A stretch of 64,000 bases of DNA from contig NZ_QZMS01000007.1 in NCBI RefSeq assembly GCF_003614885.1, positions 310,001-374,000 of the forward strand, read 5' to 3'. The position numbers and the translations under genes are program-made. The notes beneath the pieces are model-generated. The model was given only the letters and a program-made list of their open reading frames with translations. It was not told the DNA's origin and ran no database searches. This DNA comes from Photobacterium salinisoli. Lineage in GTDB: Bacteria > Pseudomonadota > Gammaproteobacteria > Enterobacterales > Vibrionaceae. Below, piece by piece: positions 46,427 through 55,486 of the stretch (positions are counted from its first letter, which is position 1; every line of letters starts with the position of its first letter).

Positions 46427-46451
46427 AAAAGGAGCCTTTGGCTCCTTTTTT
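46427..46451 (+). terminator. Terminator of the zwf-pgl-gnd operon
   Basis: A 10-bp stem AAAAGGAGCC / GGCTCCTTTT with a 3-base loop, then more T; 38 bases after gnd. Confidence 0.9.
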
Positions 46452-46597
46452 CATTTGTGCTATCCAGAGTTCCCGCGCTGTGCTGCGCGTACATTAAGTT
46501 GTGATGCAACAGGACTACCCGTTGTTAGTTTGTGGGTACAGTTGTAACAGGTACAGTGTGGCAAGACATAAGTCGATGAGGCAGTAGTGCGGGTGGT

Positions 46598-46630
46598 AAA
46601 AAGGGGAAAGGGGCCTTCCTGGCCCCTTTT
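46598..46630 (-). terminator. Terminator of asnB
   Basis: A 9-bp stem AAAGGGGCC / GGCCCCTTT with a 5-base loop. On the minus strand it lies about 70 bases after the asnB stop and is followed by CCCCTTTTT. Confidence 0.75.
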
Positions 46631-46699
46631 TGTTGCCTTTGCGTGCGGAGATAAGTCAGGCAAAGGCGGACGCGCTCTTGGATGGAGTAACGCTCGGTA

Positions 46700-48385
46700 T
46701 TAAGCCTTCTGATAGGCTTCGTTGTGGACGGCAGCCACCGCACGACCAGATGGGTCAGCACTGTTTTTAAAGCTCTCATCCCATTCAATGGCTTTGGCAC
46801 TGGAACAGGCAATGGACGGGCCACCCGGTACACATTTTGCCGCATCTTCCAGTGGGAACAACTCTTCAAAGATTTCACGATAGACGTAGGCTTCTTTGGA
46901 GGTTGGTGTGTTGTAAGGGAAGCGGAAACGGGCGGTTTCCAGCTGCTGATCCGTGACTTTCTCTGCGGCCACGGCCTTTAGCGTGTCAATCCAGTTGTAA
47001 CCTACACCGTCGGAGAACTGCTCTTTCTGACGCCATGCTACAGATTCAGGCAGCATGTCACCGAAGCACTCACGGATAATGTGTTTTTCAATTTTGCCGT
47101 TCCCACACATTTTGTCTTGTGGGTTGATGCTCATAGCAACTTCCAGGAACTCTTTATCCAGGAATGGCACACGCGCTTCAATACCCCAGGCTGCCATGGA
47201 TTTGTTCGCACGTGCACAGTCGAACATGTTCAGAGCCAGCAGCTTACGCACTGTTTCTTCATGGAATTCCTGTGTGTTAGGTGCTTTGTGGAAATACAGG
47301 TAACCACCGAATACTTCATCCGCCCCTTCACCCGACAGGACCATTTTGATACCCATGGCACGGATTTTACGTGACATCAGATACATAGGTGTGGAGGCGC
47401 GAATCGTTGTGACATCGTAGGTCTCAATGTGATAAATCACATCGCGAATTGCATCCAGGCCTTCCTGAACCGTATAAGTCAGCTCGTGGTGTACCGTACC
47501 GATATGATCGGCCACTTTTTTGGCGGCTTTCAGATCCGGCGCGCCTTCCAGGCCAACAGCAAAAGAATGCAGTGTCGGCCACCAGGCATCAGACTTCTCG
47601 TCATCTTCAATACGGCGAGAGGCAAACTGCTTGGTGATCGCTGAAATAACTGAGGAATCCAGGCCGCCAGACAGCAGAACACCGTAAGGAACGTCCGTCA
47701 TCAGCTGACGCTTCACTGCGCTTTCCAGGGCTTTTTTCAGTTTGTCTTTGTCTGTTTCTGCATCACGAACCGCGTCAAATTCCATCCAGTCACGTTTGTA
47801 ATAACGGACAGGTGCCTGAGCCGGTTCGCCTTTTTTGCTCCACAGATAATGACCCGGAGGGAATTCGCTGATGGTTTTACACACGGGCACCAATGCTTTC
47901 ATTTCTGATGCGACATAATAGTTACCGTGTTCATCATGACCGTGATAAAGCGGGATGATGCCAATGTGGTCACGACCAATCAGGTAAGCATCCTGCGCTT
48001 CATCATACAGAATGAAACCGAAGATACCGTTCAGGTAGTCGAGTAATTCAGGGCCTTTCTCTTTATACAGAGCCAGAATAATTTCACAGTCAGATTCGGT
48101 CTGAAACGGGTAATCGGCAGCCAGTTCAGCACGTAAGTCTTTGTGGTTGTAGATTTCGCCATTGACGGCCAGTACATGGGTTTTGTCTGTGTTGTACAGT
48201 GGCTGTTCGCCGCTGTTGAGGTCAACAATGGCCAGACGCTCGTGGACAAGAATGGCCTTGTCTGATGAATAGATACCTGACCAGTCTGGACCGCGGTGAC
48301 GCATTTTCTTTGACATTGCCAACGCGGTTTCACGCAGGGCTGATGGGTCACTTTTTACATCTAAAATCCCGAATACTGAGCACAT
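46700..48385 (-). CDS. asnB: Asparagine synthetase B, glutamine-hydrolysing
   Basis: A 561-residue enzyme making asparagine from aspartate, ATP and glutamine. C2 after Met removal is the N-terminal nucleophile (MCSVFGILD). The glutaminase domain has MRHRGPDWSGIY and VNGEIYNHKDLR. The synthetase domain has the PP-loop LLSGGLDSSVISA, with VLSGEGADEVFGGYLYFH and RVPFLDKEFLEVAM. It is monocistronic, with a 275-base AT-rich upstream region that probably holds its promoter. Confidence 0.97.
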   Translation of the reverse strand: MCSVFGILDVKSDPSALRETALAMSKKMRHRGPDWSGIYSSDKAILVHERLAIVDLNSGEQPLYNTDKTHVLAVNGEIYNHKDLRAELAADYPFQTESDCEIILALYKEKGPELLDYLNGIFGFILYDEAQDAYLIGRDHIGIIPLYHGHDEHGNYYVASEMKALVPVCKTISEFPPGHYLWSKKGEPAQAPVRYYKRDWMEFDAVRDAETDKDKLKKALESAVKRQLMTDVPYGVLLSGGLDSSVISAITKQFASRRIEDDEKSDAWWPTLHSFAVGLEGAPDLKAAKKVADHIGTVHHELTYTVQEGLDAIRDVIYHIETYDVTTIRASTPMYLMSRKIRAMGIKMVLSGEGADEVFGGYLYFHKAPNTQEFHEETVRKLLALNMFDCARANKSMAAWGIEARVPFLDKEFLEVAMSINPQDKMCGNGKIEKHIIRECFGDMLPESVAWRQKEQFSDGVGYNWIDTLKAVAAEKVTDQQLETARFRFPYNTPTSKEAYVYREIFEELFPLEDAAKCVPGGPSIACSSAKAIEWDESFKNSADPSGRAVAAVHNEAYQKA

Positions 48386-48616
48386 ACTGACTACTCCAAC
48401 ATAAAGTTAAACTTGGGGAAACAAAGCGATTAAGAAAGGGTTTATTATTTTATTCCTGAGCTTTTGTTTCGTTCTGATTGTTAAAATTGCGTATTCAACA
48501 AATAAAAGCAACCAAAAATCCCATATCAATGTAAAAAACTCACCTTTGGTGAATATTATTTAATATAATCGATTTTAACCGAATGAAATCTTAAATCAGG
48601 AAGTTTTTGGACCAAA

Positions 48617-48648
48617 TACTGAATGGCAACTTTCGCTGCCATTCAGTA
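48617..48648. repeat. Perfect 12-bp inverted repeat
   Basis: TACTGAATGGCA / TGCCATTCAGTA flank an 8-base loop, 13 bases beyond the stop of the minus-strand antiporter gene. It has the strength of a terminator stem but no clear T-run on that strand, so termination is plausible but not certain. Confidence 0.6.
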
Positions 48649-48660
48649 ACACGCTGCCAA

Positions 48661-50250
48661 TTAAAAGGATTTGATGTCGGTAGTCACCGACTCGCAGACA
48701 TGGCGAGCAAAACCGTTTCCAGCTTCACGATAGATATTGAAAGCGGCATCGACACCCAGTTCTCTCAAGGTCGCTTCTTCATCTTCATAGCGGGCAATAG
48801 CGGCAATTTTGCCTTTATAGCCCAATTGTCTGATCTGCTCGAGGGCGAATGCATTCGCCTGACTGTGCGGCATAGCCAGTAAAATTAACCGTGTTTGATG
48901 GCGAGATACCACCCTGGCCCAGAAGTCTGGGTCGGTGGCATCACCGAGAATGACATGGCGGCCTTCTTTGGTGTGCTCTTCCACTGACTCCTCCCGGTTT
49001 TCAATGCCGACGACTTGCGGGCCAAAGCGGCGGATCATTTCTTCATAAGCTCCGGTACCAATACGGCCCATGCCCAGAATAAGAATTTGTTTATTGCCCA
49101 AGTCAATCAGCCTGTCATTGCTGTTGAGTTTTTCCGGCTCAAACTCTTTAAGCCAGCGGGTACTTTCCATATAGATACGGTGGCTAAAACTGTTAAGCGG
49201 TGCTGATAGCAGAAAAGAGAGTGATACTGCGATAGCGATGGCGACAAGAAAATCACCCGGTAACCAGCCCAGGCTGTAGGCGAGCCCAGCGACTATCAGT
49301 CCAAATTCGCTGTAGTTAAAGAGTGTTAAGGTGCCGAGCAGCGAAGTGCGTACCCGGAAGTGGAAGCCGTGGAAAACCAAGTAGTAAAGTAAACCTTTCA
49401 GCGGCAATAATGCCAGCAGCAGTACAGCGAGCCAGAAGCCGGTCCATGTTGCAGGCTCGGCCAGACCAATATTGAGAAAGAAGAAAACCAGCAAAAGTTC
49501 TTTGAGGTTAAACAGTGACTTGGACAGCTCTGAGGATTTGGGATGGGCCGCCAGCATCATTCCTATGATCAGTGCGCCGAGATCGGCTTTCATACCCACA
49601 AAAGTGAACAAACCGGCCCCGGCAACAAGCGCCAGGAAAATGCCGTACAGCACCAGCATTTCACCATGCCCGGCTTTATCCATAATCTTAAACAAAGAGG
49701 GGCGCAGCAAGGGCAATGCGAATAAGGCCAGTGCGGTGATCTCTGGTAGCTTTCCGGTTGATGCCGTCAGAAATATAACTGCAAAAATATCCTGCATGAC
49801 GAGAATACCGATGGCGATAGTGCCATAGGTTGCATTCAGCTCGCCTTTTTCCTGTAACGCCTTGATGGCAAATACCGTACTGGAAAAGGAGAGGGCAAAA
49901 CCCAGTAAGGCTAGCTGTGCCAGTTCAAGCTCGCTGAAAATCCCTAAGCCGAGTTGCTTTAAACCGAACAGGGCCAGTGTAAACAGAAGGGTAGTGAGCA
50001 GGTTATGTATTGTGGCGCCGGCCCAGACTTCTTTTTGTAACAGGGTTCTTATATCGAGCTTAAGTCCGATACAGAAAAGCAGTAAGGTTACGCCCAGATC
50101 AGCAAGTGTATTGATAACCGGGGTTGAGGTGTAACCGAATGAATTTAAAGTAAATCCTGCTAATAAAAATCCAACCAGTGGCGGGAGTTTGGCACGTAGT
50201 GCCAGATAACCTGCGAGAAACGCGGCGATAATGTAAATCAGATCCATCAT
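48661..50250 (-). CDS. CPA2-family cation:proton antiporter with TrkA-N domain
   Basis: A 529-residue KefB/YbaL-like membrane protein. About twelve hydrophobic segments form the antiporter core (RAKLPPLVGFLLAGFTLNSF, then GFALSFSSTVFAIKALQEKG and GILVMQDIFAVIF). A cytosolic NAD-binding TrkA-N domain follows (QILILGMGRIGTGAYEEMIR, GDATDPDFWARV). It probably exchanges K+ or Na+ for protons under redox or pH control. Start ATG 50250 (or 50247, next codon) is chosen because the hydrophobic core begins there; a longer frame to 50292 adds an unlikely basic stretch. Confidence 0.88.
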   Translation of the reverse strand: MMDLIYIIAAFLAGYLALRAKLPPLVGFLLAGFTLNSFGYTSTPVINTLADLGVTLLLFCIGLKLDIRTLLQKEVWAGATIHNLLTTLLFTLALFGLKQLGLGIFSELELAQLALLGFALSFSSTVFAIKALQEKGELNATYGTIAIGILVMQDIFAVIFLTASTGKLPEITALALFALPLLRPSLFKIMDKAGHGEMLVLYGIFLALVAGAGLFTFVGMKADLGALIIGMMLAAHPKSSELSKSLFNLKELLLVFFFLNIGLAEPATWTGFWLAVLLLALLPLKGLLYYLVFHGFHFRVRTSLLGTLTLFNYSEFGLIVAGLAYSLGWLPGDFLVAIAIAVSLSFLLSAPLNSFSHRIYMESTRWLKEFEPEKLNSNDRLIDLGNKQILILGMGRIGTGAYEEMIRRFGPQVVGIENREESVEEHTKEGRHVILGDATDPDFWARVVSRHQTRLILLAMPHSQANAFALEQIRQLGYKGKIAAIARYEDEEATLRELGVDAAFNIYREAGNGFARHVCESVTTDIKSF

Positions 50251-50320
50251 GAAATGTGATTTCCAGACTATTGATAAGCGTTGGTATTTCAATTAGTTGC
50301 AATGATGGGGAATATAACAC

Positions 50321-50348
50321 AGGGCATGTCTGTGGCGATACATGCCCT
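50321..50348. repeat. Inverted repeat between nagC and the antiporter gene
   Basis: A 9-bp perfect stem AGGGCATGT / ACATGCCCT with a 10-base loop, in the 151-base gap upstream of the antiporter gene. It could be a leader hairpin or an operator. Confidence 0.4.
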
Positions 50349-50375
50349 ACAAAAAACAGGGTTTTTGAGAGATCA

Positions 50376-50395
50376 GCCGGGAAGGGCTTCCCGGC
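50376..50395 (-). terminator. Probable terminator of nagC
   Basis: A GC-rich stem GCCGGGAAG / CTTCCCGGC (tight loop) 7 bases after the nagC stop. The T-run on the minus strand is interrupted. Confidence 0.55.
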
Positions 50396-50401
50396 GTAGA
50401 A

Positions 50402-51616
50402 TTAATCTTCCAGCAGGCGCTGCAATAGAACGCCATTGAGCATGGCTCGCTTGATCATGGAAAACGCACCAATAGTCGGCTGCGTATAGAGCTGAGACTC
50501 AACAATAGGCAGTGACTGGTGGAAGGTTGACAGCGATTGGGTTTCAACACATCGGCGGATAGCAGGAAAAACAATATCCTTGGCTAAGGTGATATTACCC
50601 GCCACAACGATTTTCTGCGGGTTGAACAGGTTAATTGTCATTGCCAGTGCTTTACCTAATTGGTAACCCACTTTGACCAGAGCCTGGGTCGCCAGCTCAT
50701 CGCCCTGGTTGGCTGCTTCGCAGATAGCAGGCATAGTGACATCTTCGAGCTTTTGCAGGCTGCTTGGGTAACCTTGTGCCAGGAGCGCTTTCACGTGGCG
50801 AATAATCGCAGGATCGGCGGCAACGGTTTCCAGGCAGCCAAAGTTACCGCACTGGCACTTATCACCGAGTGGATCAATCTGGATATGGCCGATTTCACCG
50901 ACGTTGCGGTTATAACCGAGAAATACCTGGCCATTGACGATAATGCCTGCCCCTGTGCCACGGTGGACACTGACCAGAATAGAGTCCCGACAATCCTGAC
51001 TGGCGCCAAAATAATGTTCAGCCAGTGCCAGCCCGCGGATATCGTTACCGACAAAGCAGGAAACGCCATATTTATCAGTAATGATATCTGCCAGAGCCAG
51101 AGAGTCGACCGAGATATTGGGCATGTACTCGACAATCCCTTTTTCTGGATCAATCAGGCCTGGTAGCGTAATGCCAAATGCAATCAGCTCCCTCAGAATG
51201 GTCTGATTGGCACCGATAAACTGCCTGATATGCTCAAGTAAACCATCAACCAGTTCTTGCTGATTTGAATAAGGAAAGTGATGCGCTGTGCCAGCCAGAC
51301 TCTTACCACTTAAATCGTACAGGGTCAGTTCGATATAATCGCGACCCAGACGGACGGCGACAGAGTGGAAGGGAGCTGCTTCAGTTGTCAGCGAGATGGC
51401 TCGTCGGCCACCGGTTGAAGCCTGCTGTGCGACCTCTTTAATGAGGCCGCGTTCCAGCAATTGGCGGGTTATTTTGGTCACGCTGGCCGGGGCTAATTGA
51501 CTGACGTCTGCCACTTGTATGCGAGAAATTGGGCCTTGCAAGTCAATGAGCCGGTAAACTGCTGCACTGTTCAGCTGTTTTACCAGGTCGACATTACCGA
51601 TTTGTCCGCCATTCAT
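50402..51616 (-). CDS. nagC: NagC, ROK-family repressor/activator of GlcNAc genes
   Basis: A 404-residue transcription factor. The winged HTH at the N-terminus (GPISRIQVADVSQLAPASVT followed by KITRQLLERGLIKE) is linked to a ROK sugar-kinase-like domain with SVHRGTGAGIIVNGQVFLGY and the zinc site GHIQIDPLGDKCQCGNFGCLE. GlcNAc-6-phosphate is the inducer in enterics. It lies 2 bases after nagA in nagB-nagA-nagC. A palindrome fitting a NagC site lies in the nagB-nagE gap. Confidence 0.95.
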   Translation of the reverse strand: MNGGQIGNVDLVKQLNSAAVYRLIDLQGPISRIQVADVSQLAPASVTKITRQLLERGLIKEVAQQASTGGRRAISLTTEAAPFHSVAVRLGRDYIELTLYDLSGKSLAGTAHHFPYSNQQELVDGLLEHIRQFIGANQTILRELIAFGITLPGLIDPEKGIVEYMPNISVDSLALADIITDKYGVSCFVGNDIRGLALAEHYFGASQDCRDSILVSVHRGTGAGIIVNGQVFLGYNRNVGEIGHIQIDPLGDKCQCGNFGCLETVAADPAIIRHVKALLAQGYPSSLQKLEDVTMPAICEAANQGDELATQALVKVGYQLGKALAMTINLFNPQKIVVAGNITLAKDIVFPAIRRCVETQSLSTFHQSLPIVESQLYTQPTIGAFSMIKRAMLNGVLLQRLLED

Positions 51617-51618
51617 AG

Positions 51619-52755
51619 TTATGTTTGCTCGTATTTACCGTTAACCACTGTCGCCCGGACACGGAAATCACGATCAAAAATTGCCAGGTTAGCCACCATG
51701 CCTTTTTTGATAGCCCCCAGTGTCTTATCCATACCTATGGCACGGGCAGGGTACAGGGTGGCCATGCGAATCGCTTCGTCCAGGGCAATACCTACATGTT
51801 CAACACTGTTTTGAACAGCTTCAATCATCGTCAGGGCTGAACCGCCGAGTGTGCCATTTTCATCCACACACTTGCCATCGCGGTAATATACTTTCTTACC
51901 GACAAAAATAAAGTGATCTATGTCTGCTCCTGCTGGTGCTGTTGCATCCGTAACCAGAATTAATTTTTCCTTTTTAATTCTGTGGGCTATACGAATATTG
52001 GCATAATCAACATGAAAGCCATCAGCAATGATTCCTGTATATACCTCAGGCGTATCATAGATAGCGCCCACCATGCCAGGCTCGCGGCCAGCAATGGGAG
52101 TCATGGCATTGAACAGGTGGGTGGCAAAAGTAATACCGGCAGCAAACCCTTTGCGTGCTTCAGCATAGGTTGCATTGGTGTGCCCCGCAGATACTACGAT
52201 ACCTGCTTGTGCCAGTCGCTCAATGTGCTCTGCCGGTGTTTGCTCTGGCGCCAGAGTCACTTTGGTAATGATGTCAGCATTCTCGCACAGCGTAGTGATC
52301 ATGGCCTCATCGGAACGACGGATATGCTCGACGCTGTGGATACCTTTTTTCATGACATTCAGGTATGGCCCTTCCAGATGCAGTCCGAGTGATTGATTCT
52401 GGTAGTGCGCTTCATAGTCACGAGCGGCTTTGATCGCAGCCTTCATGTCCTCGTCGGACGAGGTAATGAGTGTGGGCAAAAAGCTCGTACAGCCTGATTT
52501 CAGGTTTGCCCGATGCATGGTCTGTATGGTGTCGGCGGTGATTTCGTCATTAAACATCACTCCGCCACAGCCATTCAGCTGAAGGTCGATGAAGCCAGGA
52601 GACAGGTTTGCTCCGTCAAGGTCCTGAGTGGGCATATCAGCAGGTAGCTCTGCCTCAGGACATACAGCGTGAATGTTCACTCCGTCAATAATAACAGCGT
52701 GGTTATTCAGCACATCGCTACCTGTAAAAATGCGGCAGTTGGTCAGCGCGTACAT
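51619..52755 (-). CDS. nagA: N-acetylglucosamine-6-phosphate deacetylase
   Basis: A 378-residue amidohydrolase giving glucosamine-6-phosphate and acetate. Motifs: [36 protein letters not shown] with the metal-binding Glu, [29 protein letters not shown] and [10 protein letters not shown] with the catalytic Asp. ATG 52755 is used because AGGAAG stands just upstream at proper spacing; an in-frame GTG two codons earlier abuts that site. Middle gene of nagBAC. Confidence 0.96.
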   Translation of the reverse strand: MYALTNCRIFTGSDVLNNHAVIIDGVNIHAVCPEAELPADMPTQDLDGANLSPGFIDLQLNGCGGVMFNDEITADTIQTMHRANLKSGCTSFLPTLITSSDEDMKAAIKAARDYEAHYQNQSLGLHLEGPYLNVMKKGIHSVEHIRRSDEAMITTLCENADIITKVTLAPEQTPAEHIERLAQAGIVVSAGHTNATYAEARKGFAAGITFATHLFNAMTPIAGREPGMVGAIYDTPEVYTGIIADGFHVDYANIRIAHRIKKEKLILVTDATAPAGADIDHFIFVGKKVYYRDGKCVDENGTLGGSALTMIEAVQNSVEHVGIALDEAIRMATLYPARAIGMDKTLGAIKKGMVANLAIFDRDFRVRATVVNGKYEQT

Positions 52756-52771
52756 GAACACTTCCTATTAG

Positions 52772-53572
52772 TTAAAGGTGTTTGATGTTTTCTGCTTCCA
52801 GTTCCTGGAAATAGCGGACGGTTTTTACTTTCAGTTCCTGTGTGGCAGGGTCATCACACACAATCAGTGATTTCGGGTGCAATTGCAGCGCAGAGACAGT
52901 CCACAGATGGTTTACACATCCTTCAACCGCAGCTTCAAGAGCCTGGGCTTTGTTATGGCCGGTAACCAGAATCATCACTTCTTCCGCGTCCAGCAGTGTA
53001 CCCACCCCGATAGTCAGCGCATATTTAGGCACTTGTTTTATGTCTCCATCAAAGAAACGAGAGTTGGCGATGCGGGTATCTTCGGTCAGGGTTTTGATAC
53101 GTGTGCGGGATGATAATGAAGATGCGGGTTCATTAAACGCAATGTGTCCGTCGTTGCCCACACCACCCATGAACAGATGGATCTTGCCAAAGGATTTAAT
53201 TTTAGCTTCATAACGCTGACATTCAGCCTGGTGATCGTCCGTGTTACCGTTCAGCAGATTGATGTTTTCTTCTTGGATATCAATATGGTTAAAGAAGTTG
53301 TTAAACATGAAGCTGCGGTAAGATTCTGGATGGTCGGAGGGCAGGCCTACATACTCATCCATATTGAAGGTCACCACATGCTTGAAACTTACTTCGCCTG
53401 CATTATAAAGCTCAATAAGACGCTTGTAGGTGGTCAGAGGGGTACCGCCGGTAGGCAGACCTAGTACGAATGGACGGTCTGCAGTTGGTTTAAATTTGTT
53501 AATACGATCAACAATATAGCGTGCTGACCACAAACCAACTTCGTTCGCGTTGTTCAGTGGGATAAGTCTCAC
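52772..53572 (-). CDS. nagB: Glucosamine-6-phosphate deaminase
   Basis: A 266-residue isomerase-deaminase giving fructose-6-phosphate and ammonia, the same length as in E. coli. Motifs: [40 protein letters not shown] with the catalytic Asp, [20 protein letters not shown] and [16 protein letters not shown]. It is the first gene of nagBAC and is divergent from nagE. It links GlcNAc catabolism to glycolysis. Confidence 0.97.
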   Translation of the reverse strand: MRLIPLNNANEVGLWSARYIVDRINKFKPTADRPFVLGLPTGGTPLTTYKRLIELYNAGEVSFKHVVTFNMDEYVGLPSDHPESYRSFMFNNFFNHIDIQEENINLLNGNTDDHQAECQRYEAKIKSFGKIHLFMGGVGNDGHIAFNEPASSLSSRTRIKTLTEDTRIANSRFFDGDIKQVPKYALTIGVGTLLDAEEVMILVTGHNKAQALEAAVEGCVNHLWTVSALQLHPKSLIVCDDPATQELKVKTVRYFQELEAENIKHL

Positions 53573-53694
53573 GGTAACACCTCGTTGCTAGAAAAGAATA
53601 TGTGTGAATTTTAGCGGTATATCGCCTTTCTTTCGAATAATAAAATAAGTTTTATGACCGGGCTAGCAAAATCGCTCAAACCCGCCAAATGCTG

Positions 53695-53708
53695 GTGATT
53701 GGGATCAC
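53695..53708. promoter_or_regulatory. CRP-cAMP binding site, nagB-nagE intergenic region
   Basis: GTGA-TTGGGA-TCAC is a perfect inverted pair matching the CRP core GTGA-N6-TCAC. If nagE starts transcription near 53761 (from -10-like TACACT at 53749), the site is centred about 60 bases upstream, a class I activator position. E. coli has a CRP site in the same divergent gap. Confidence 0.72.
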
Positions 53709-53720
53709 AAATGATAAGGT

Positions 53721-53744
53721 TTTAATTTGCGGGGCGAAATTAAA
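53721..53744. promoter_or_regulatory. NagC-type operator upstream of nagE
   Basis: A perfect palindrome TTTAATTT-N8-AAATTAAA with a GC-rich centre (GCGGGGCG) covers the likely -35 of nagE. Shape and position fit a NagC/Mlc-class operator. A second, weaker AT-rich match near 53627-53648 could pair with it for looping over the nagB promoter. Confidence 0.65.
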
Positions 53745-53827
53745 GGCATACACTGCAACTTACTTAATCGGGTAGCTAAAATAAGTTATCTCAACCGCAT
53801 CTAAGAAAACCATAGGGGGAACTAAGG

Positions 53828-55318
53828 GTGAATATTCTTGGATATTTTCAAAAAGTAGGTAAGGCTTTGATGGTGCCGGTCGCCACGTTGCCTGCCGCCG
53901 CAATACTCATGGGTATAGGTTACTGGATTGATCCGAACGGCTGGGGTGCCAACAGCGCACTGGCAGCTTTCCTGATCAAAGCCGGTGGCGCGATTATCGA
54001 TAACATGTCTGTACTGTTTGCTATCGGTGTCGCATACGGTATGTCAAAAGATAAAGACGGTGCAGCAGCACTTTCTGGCTTCGTTGGCTATCTTGTTGTT
54101 ACCACTCTTTGTTCTCCAGCGGCCGTTGCTCAAATTCAGGGTATTGACCCAAGTGCTGTTCCTGCGGCATTCGGTAAAATTGAAAACCAGTTCGTCGGTA
54201 TTCTGGTCGGTATCGTCTCTGCTGAGCTGTACAACCGTTACTCAACGGTTGAACTGCACAAGGCACTGGCTTTCTTCAGCGGTAAGCGTCTGGTACCTAT
54301 CCTGACATCCATTGCTGGTATTTTCCTGGCTTTTATCCTGATGTATGTCTGGCCACATGTTTATGGCGGTCTGGTTCACTTCGGTGAAGGCATCCAGGGC
54401 CTGGGCGATGTAGGTGCGGGTCTTTACGCCTTCTTCAACCGTCTGCTGATCCCTGTTGGTCTGCACCACGCGCTGAACTCAGTATTCTGGTTCGACGTAG
54501 CGGGCATTAACGACCTGCCAAACTTCCTGGGTGGTGCCAAGTCTATCGCTGACGGTGTAGCAGTCCCTGGCCAGACAGGTATCTACATGGGTGGTTTCTT
54601 CCCTATCATGATGTTCGGTCTGCCTGGTGCGGCACTGGCGATGTACCACACCGCGAGAGCTGAGAACAAAGAGAAGGTCGCATCTATCATGATTGCCGCT
54701 GCTTTCGCTTCATTCTTTACCGGTGTAACTGAGCCGCTGGAATTTGCCTTCATGTTCCTGGCACCTGCATTGTATGTCGTGCACGCAGTGCTGACGGGTA
54801 TCTCTGTGTACATCGCAGCCAGCATGCAGTGGATTTCCGGTTTCGGTTTCTCTGCTGGCCTGGTTGATATGGTACTGCAATCGAAGAACCCGCTGGCAAC
54901 TCAGTGGTACATGCTGATTGTTCAGGGTCTGGTATTCTTCGCGATTTACTATGCAATCTTCCGCTTCGCGATTGTCAAATTCAACCTGAAGACACCAGGT
55001 CGTGAAGACGCTGATTCAGATGAAGTACTGGCTTCTGGTTCTCAGGAAACAGGTGAGCTGGCAAAACAATACCTGAAAGCTCTGGGTGGCCATGGCAACC
55101 TGGAAAACATTGATGCCTGTATCACACGTCTGCGCCTGACGCTGAAAGACAGCAGCCTGGCTGACGAGAAAACACTGAAAGCACTGGGTGCTATGGGTGT
55201 GGTGAAATTAGGTTCAAATAACCTGCAAGTTATTCTTGGTCCGCTGGCTGAAATCGTTGCTGGTGAGATGAAGAAAATCCCGGCGTCAGAAGACCTGTCT
55301 GCAGTCAAACTGCCATAA
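53828..55318 (+). CDS. nagE: PTS N-acetylglucosamine transporter, EIICB
   Basis: A 496-residue PTS permease: a membrane EIIC domain (LMVPVATLPAAAILMGIGYW near the N-terminus, then GVTEPLEFAFMFLAPALY) followed by a linker and a cytoplasmic EIIB domain with the phospho-cysteine in DACITRLRLTLKD. The EIIA domain present in E. coli NagE (648 residues) is absent, so phosphate must come from a separate EIIA, probably Crr. GTG start after AGGGGGAACTAAGG. Divergent from nagBAC and ends at a terminator. Confidence 0.93.
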   Translation: MNILGYFQKVGKALMVPVATLPAAAILMGIGYWIDPNGWGANSALAAFLIKAGGAIIDNMSVLFAIGVAYGMSKDKDGAAALSGFVGYLVVTTLCSPAAVAQIQGIDPSAVPAAFGKIENQFVGILVGIVSAELYNRYSTVELHKALAFFSGKRLVPILTSIAGIFLAFILMYVWPHVYGGLVHFGEGIQGLGDVGAGLYAFFNRLLIPVGLHHALNSVFWFDVAGINDLPNFLGGAKSIADGVAVPGQTGIYMGGFFPIMMFGLPGAALAMYHTARAENKEKVASIMIAAAFASFFTGVTEPLEFAFMFLAPALYVVHAVLTGISVYIAASMQWISGFGFSAGLVDMVLQSKNPLATQWYMLIVQGLVFFAIYYAIFRFAIVKFNLKTPGREDADSDEVLASGSQETGELAKQYLKALGGHGNLENIDACITRLRLTLKDSSLADEKTLKALGAMGVVKLGSNNLQVILGPLAEIVAGEMKKIPASEDLSAVKLP

Positions 55319-55358
55319 TAGACAGTTAATCTGATAGCGAAAGATAACTGAAAGTGAG

Positions 55359-55386
55359 GCCGGCCCGTCAGGGTCGGCTTTTTTTT
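55359..55386 (+). terminator. Terminator of nagE
   Basis: An 8-bp stem GCCGGCCC / GGGTCGGC (one G-T pair) with a 4-base loop and eight T. Confidence 0.9.
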
Positions 55387-55486
55387 GCCCTAATCATGAT
55401 TCAATACACACTAATTGTTGAGTCATGGCCTGTATTTGTGGATCATAACAGGTTCGAAGATCCTTTTAGCGCACGAGGTGTAATTG

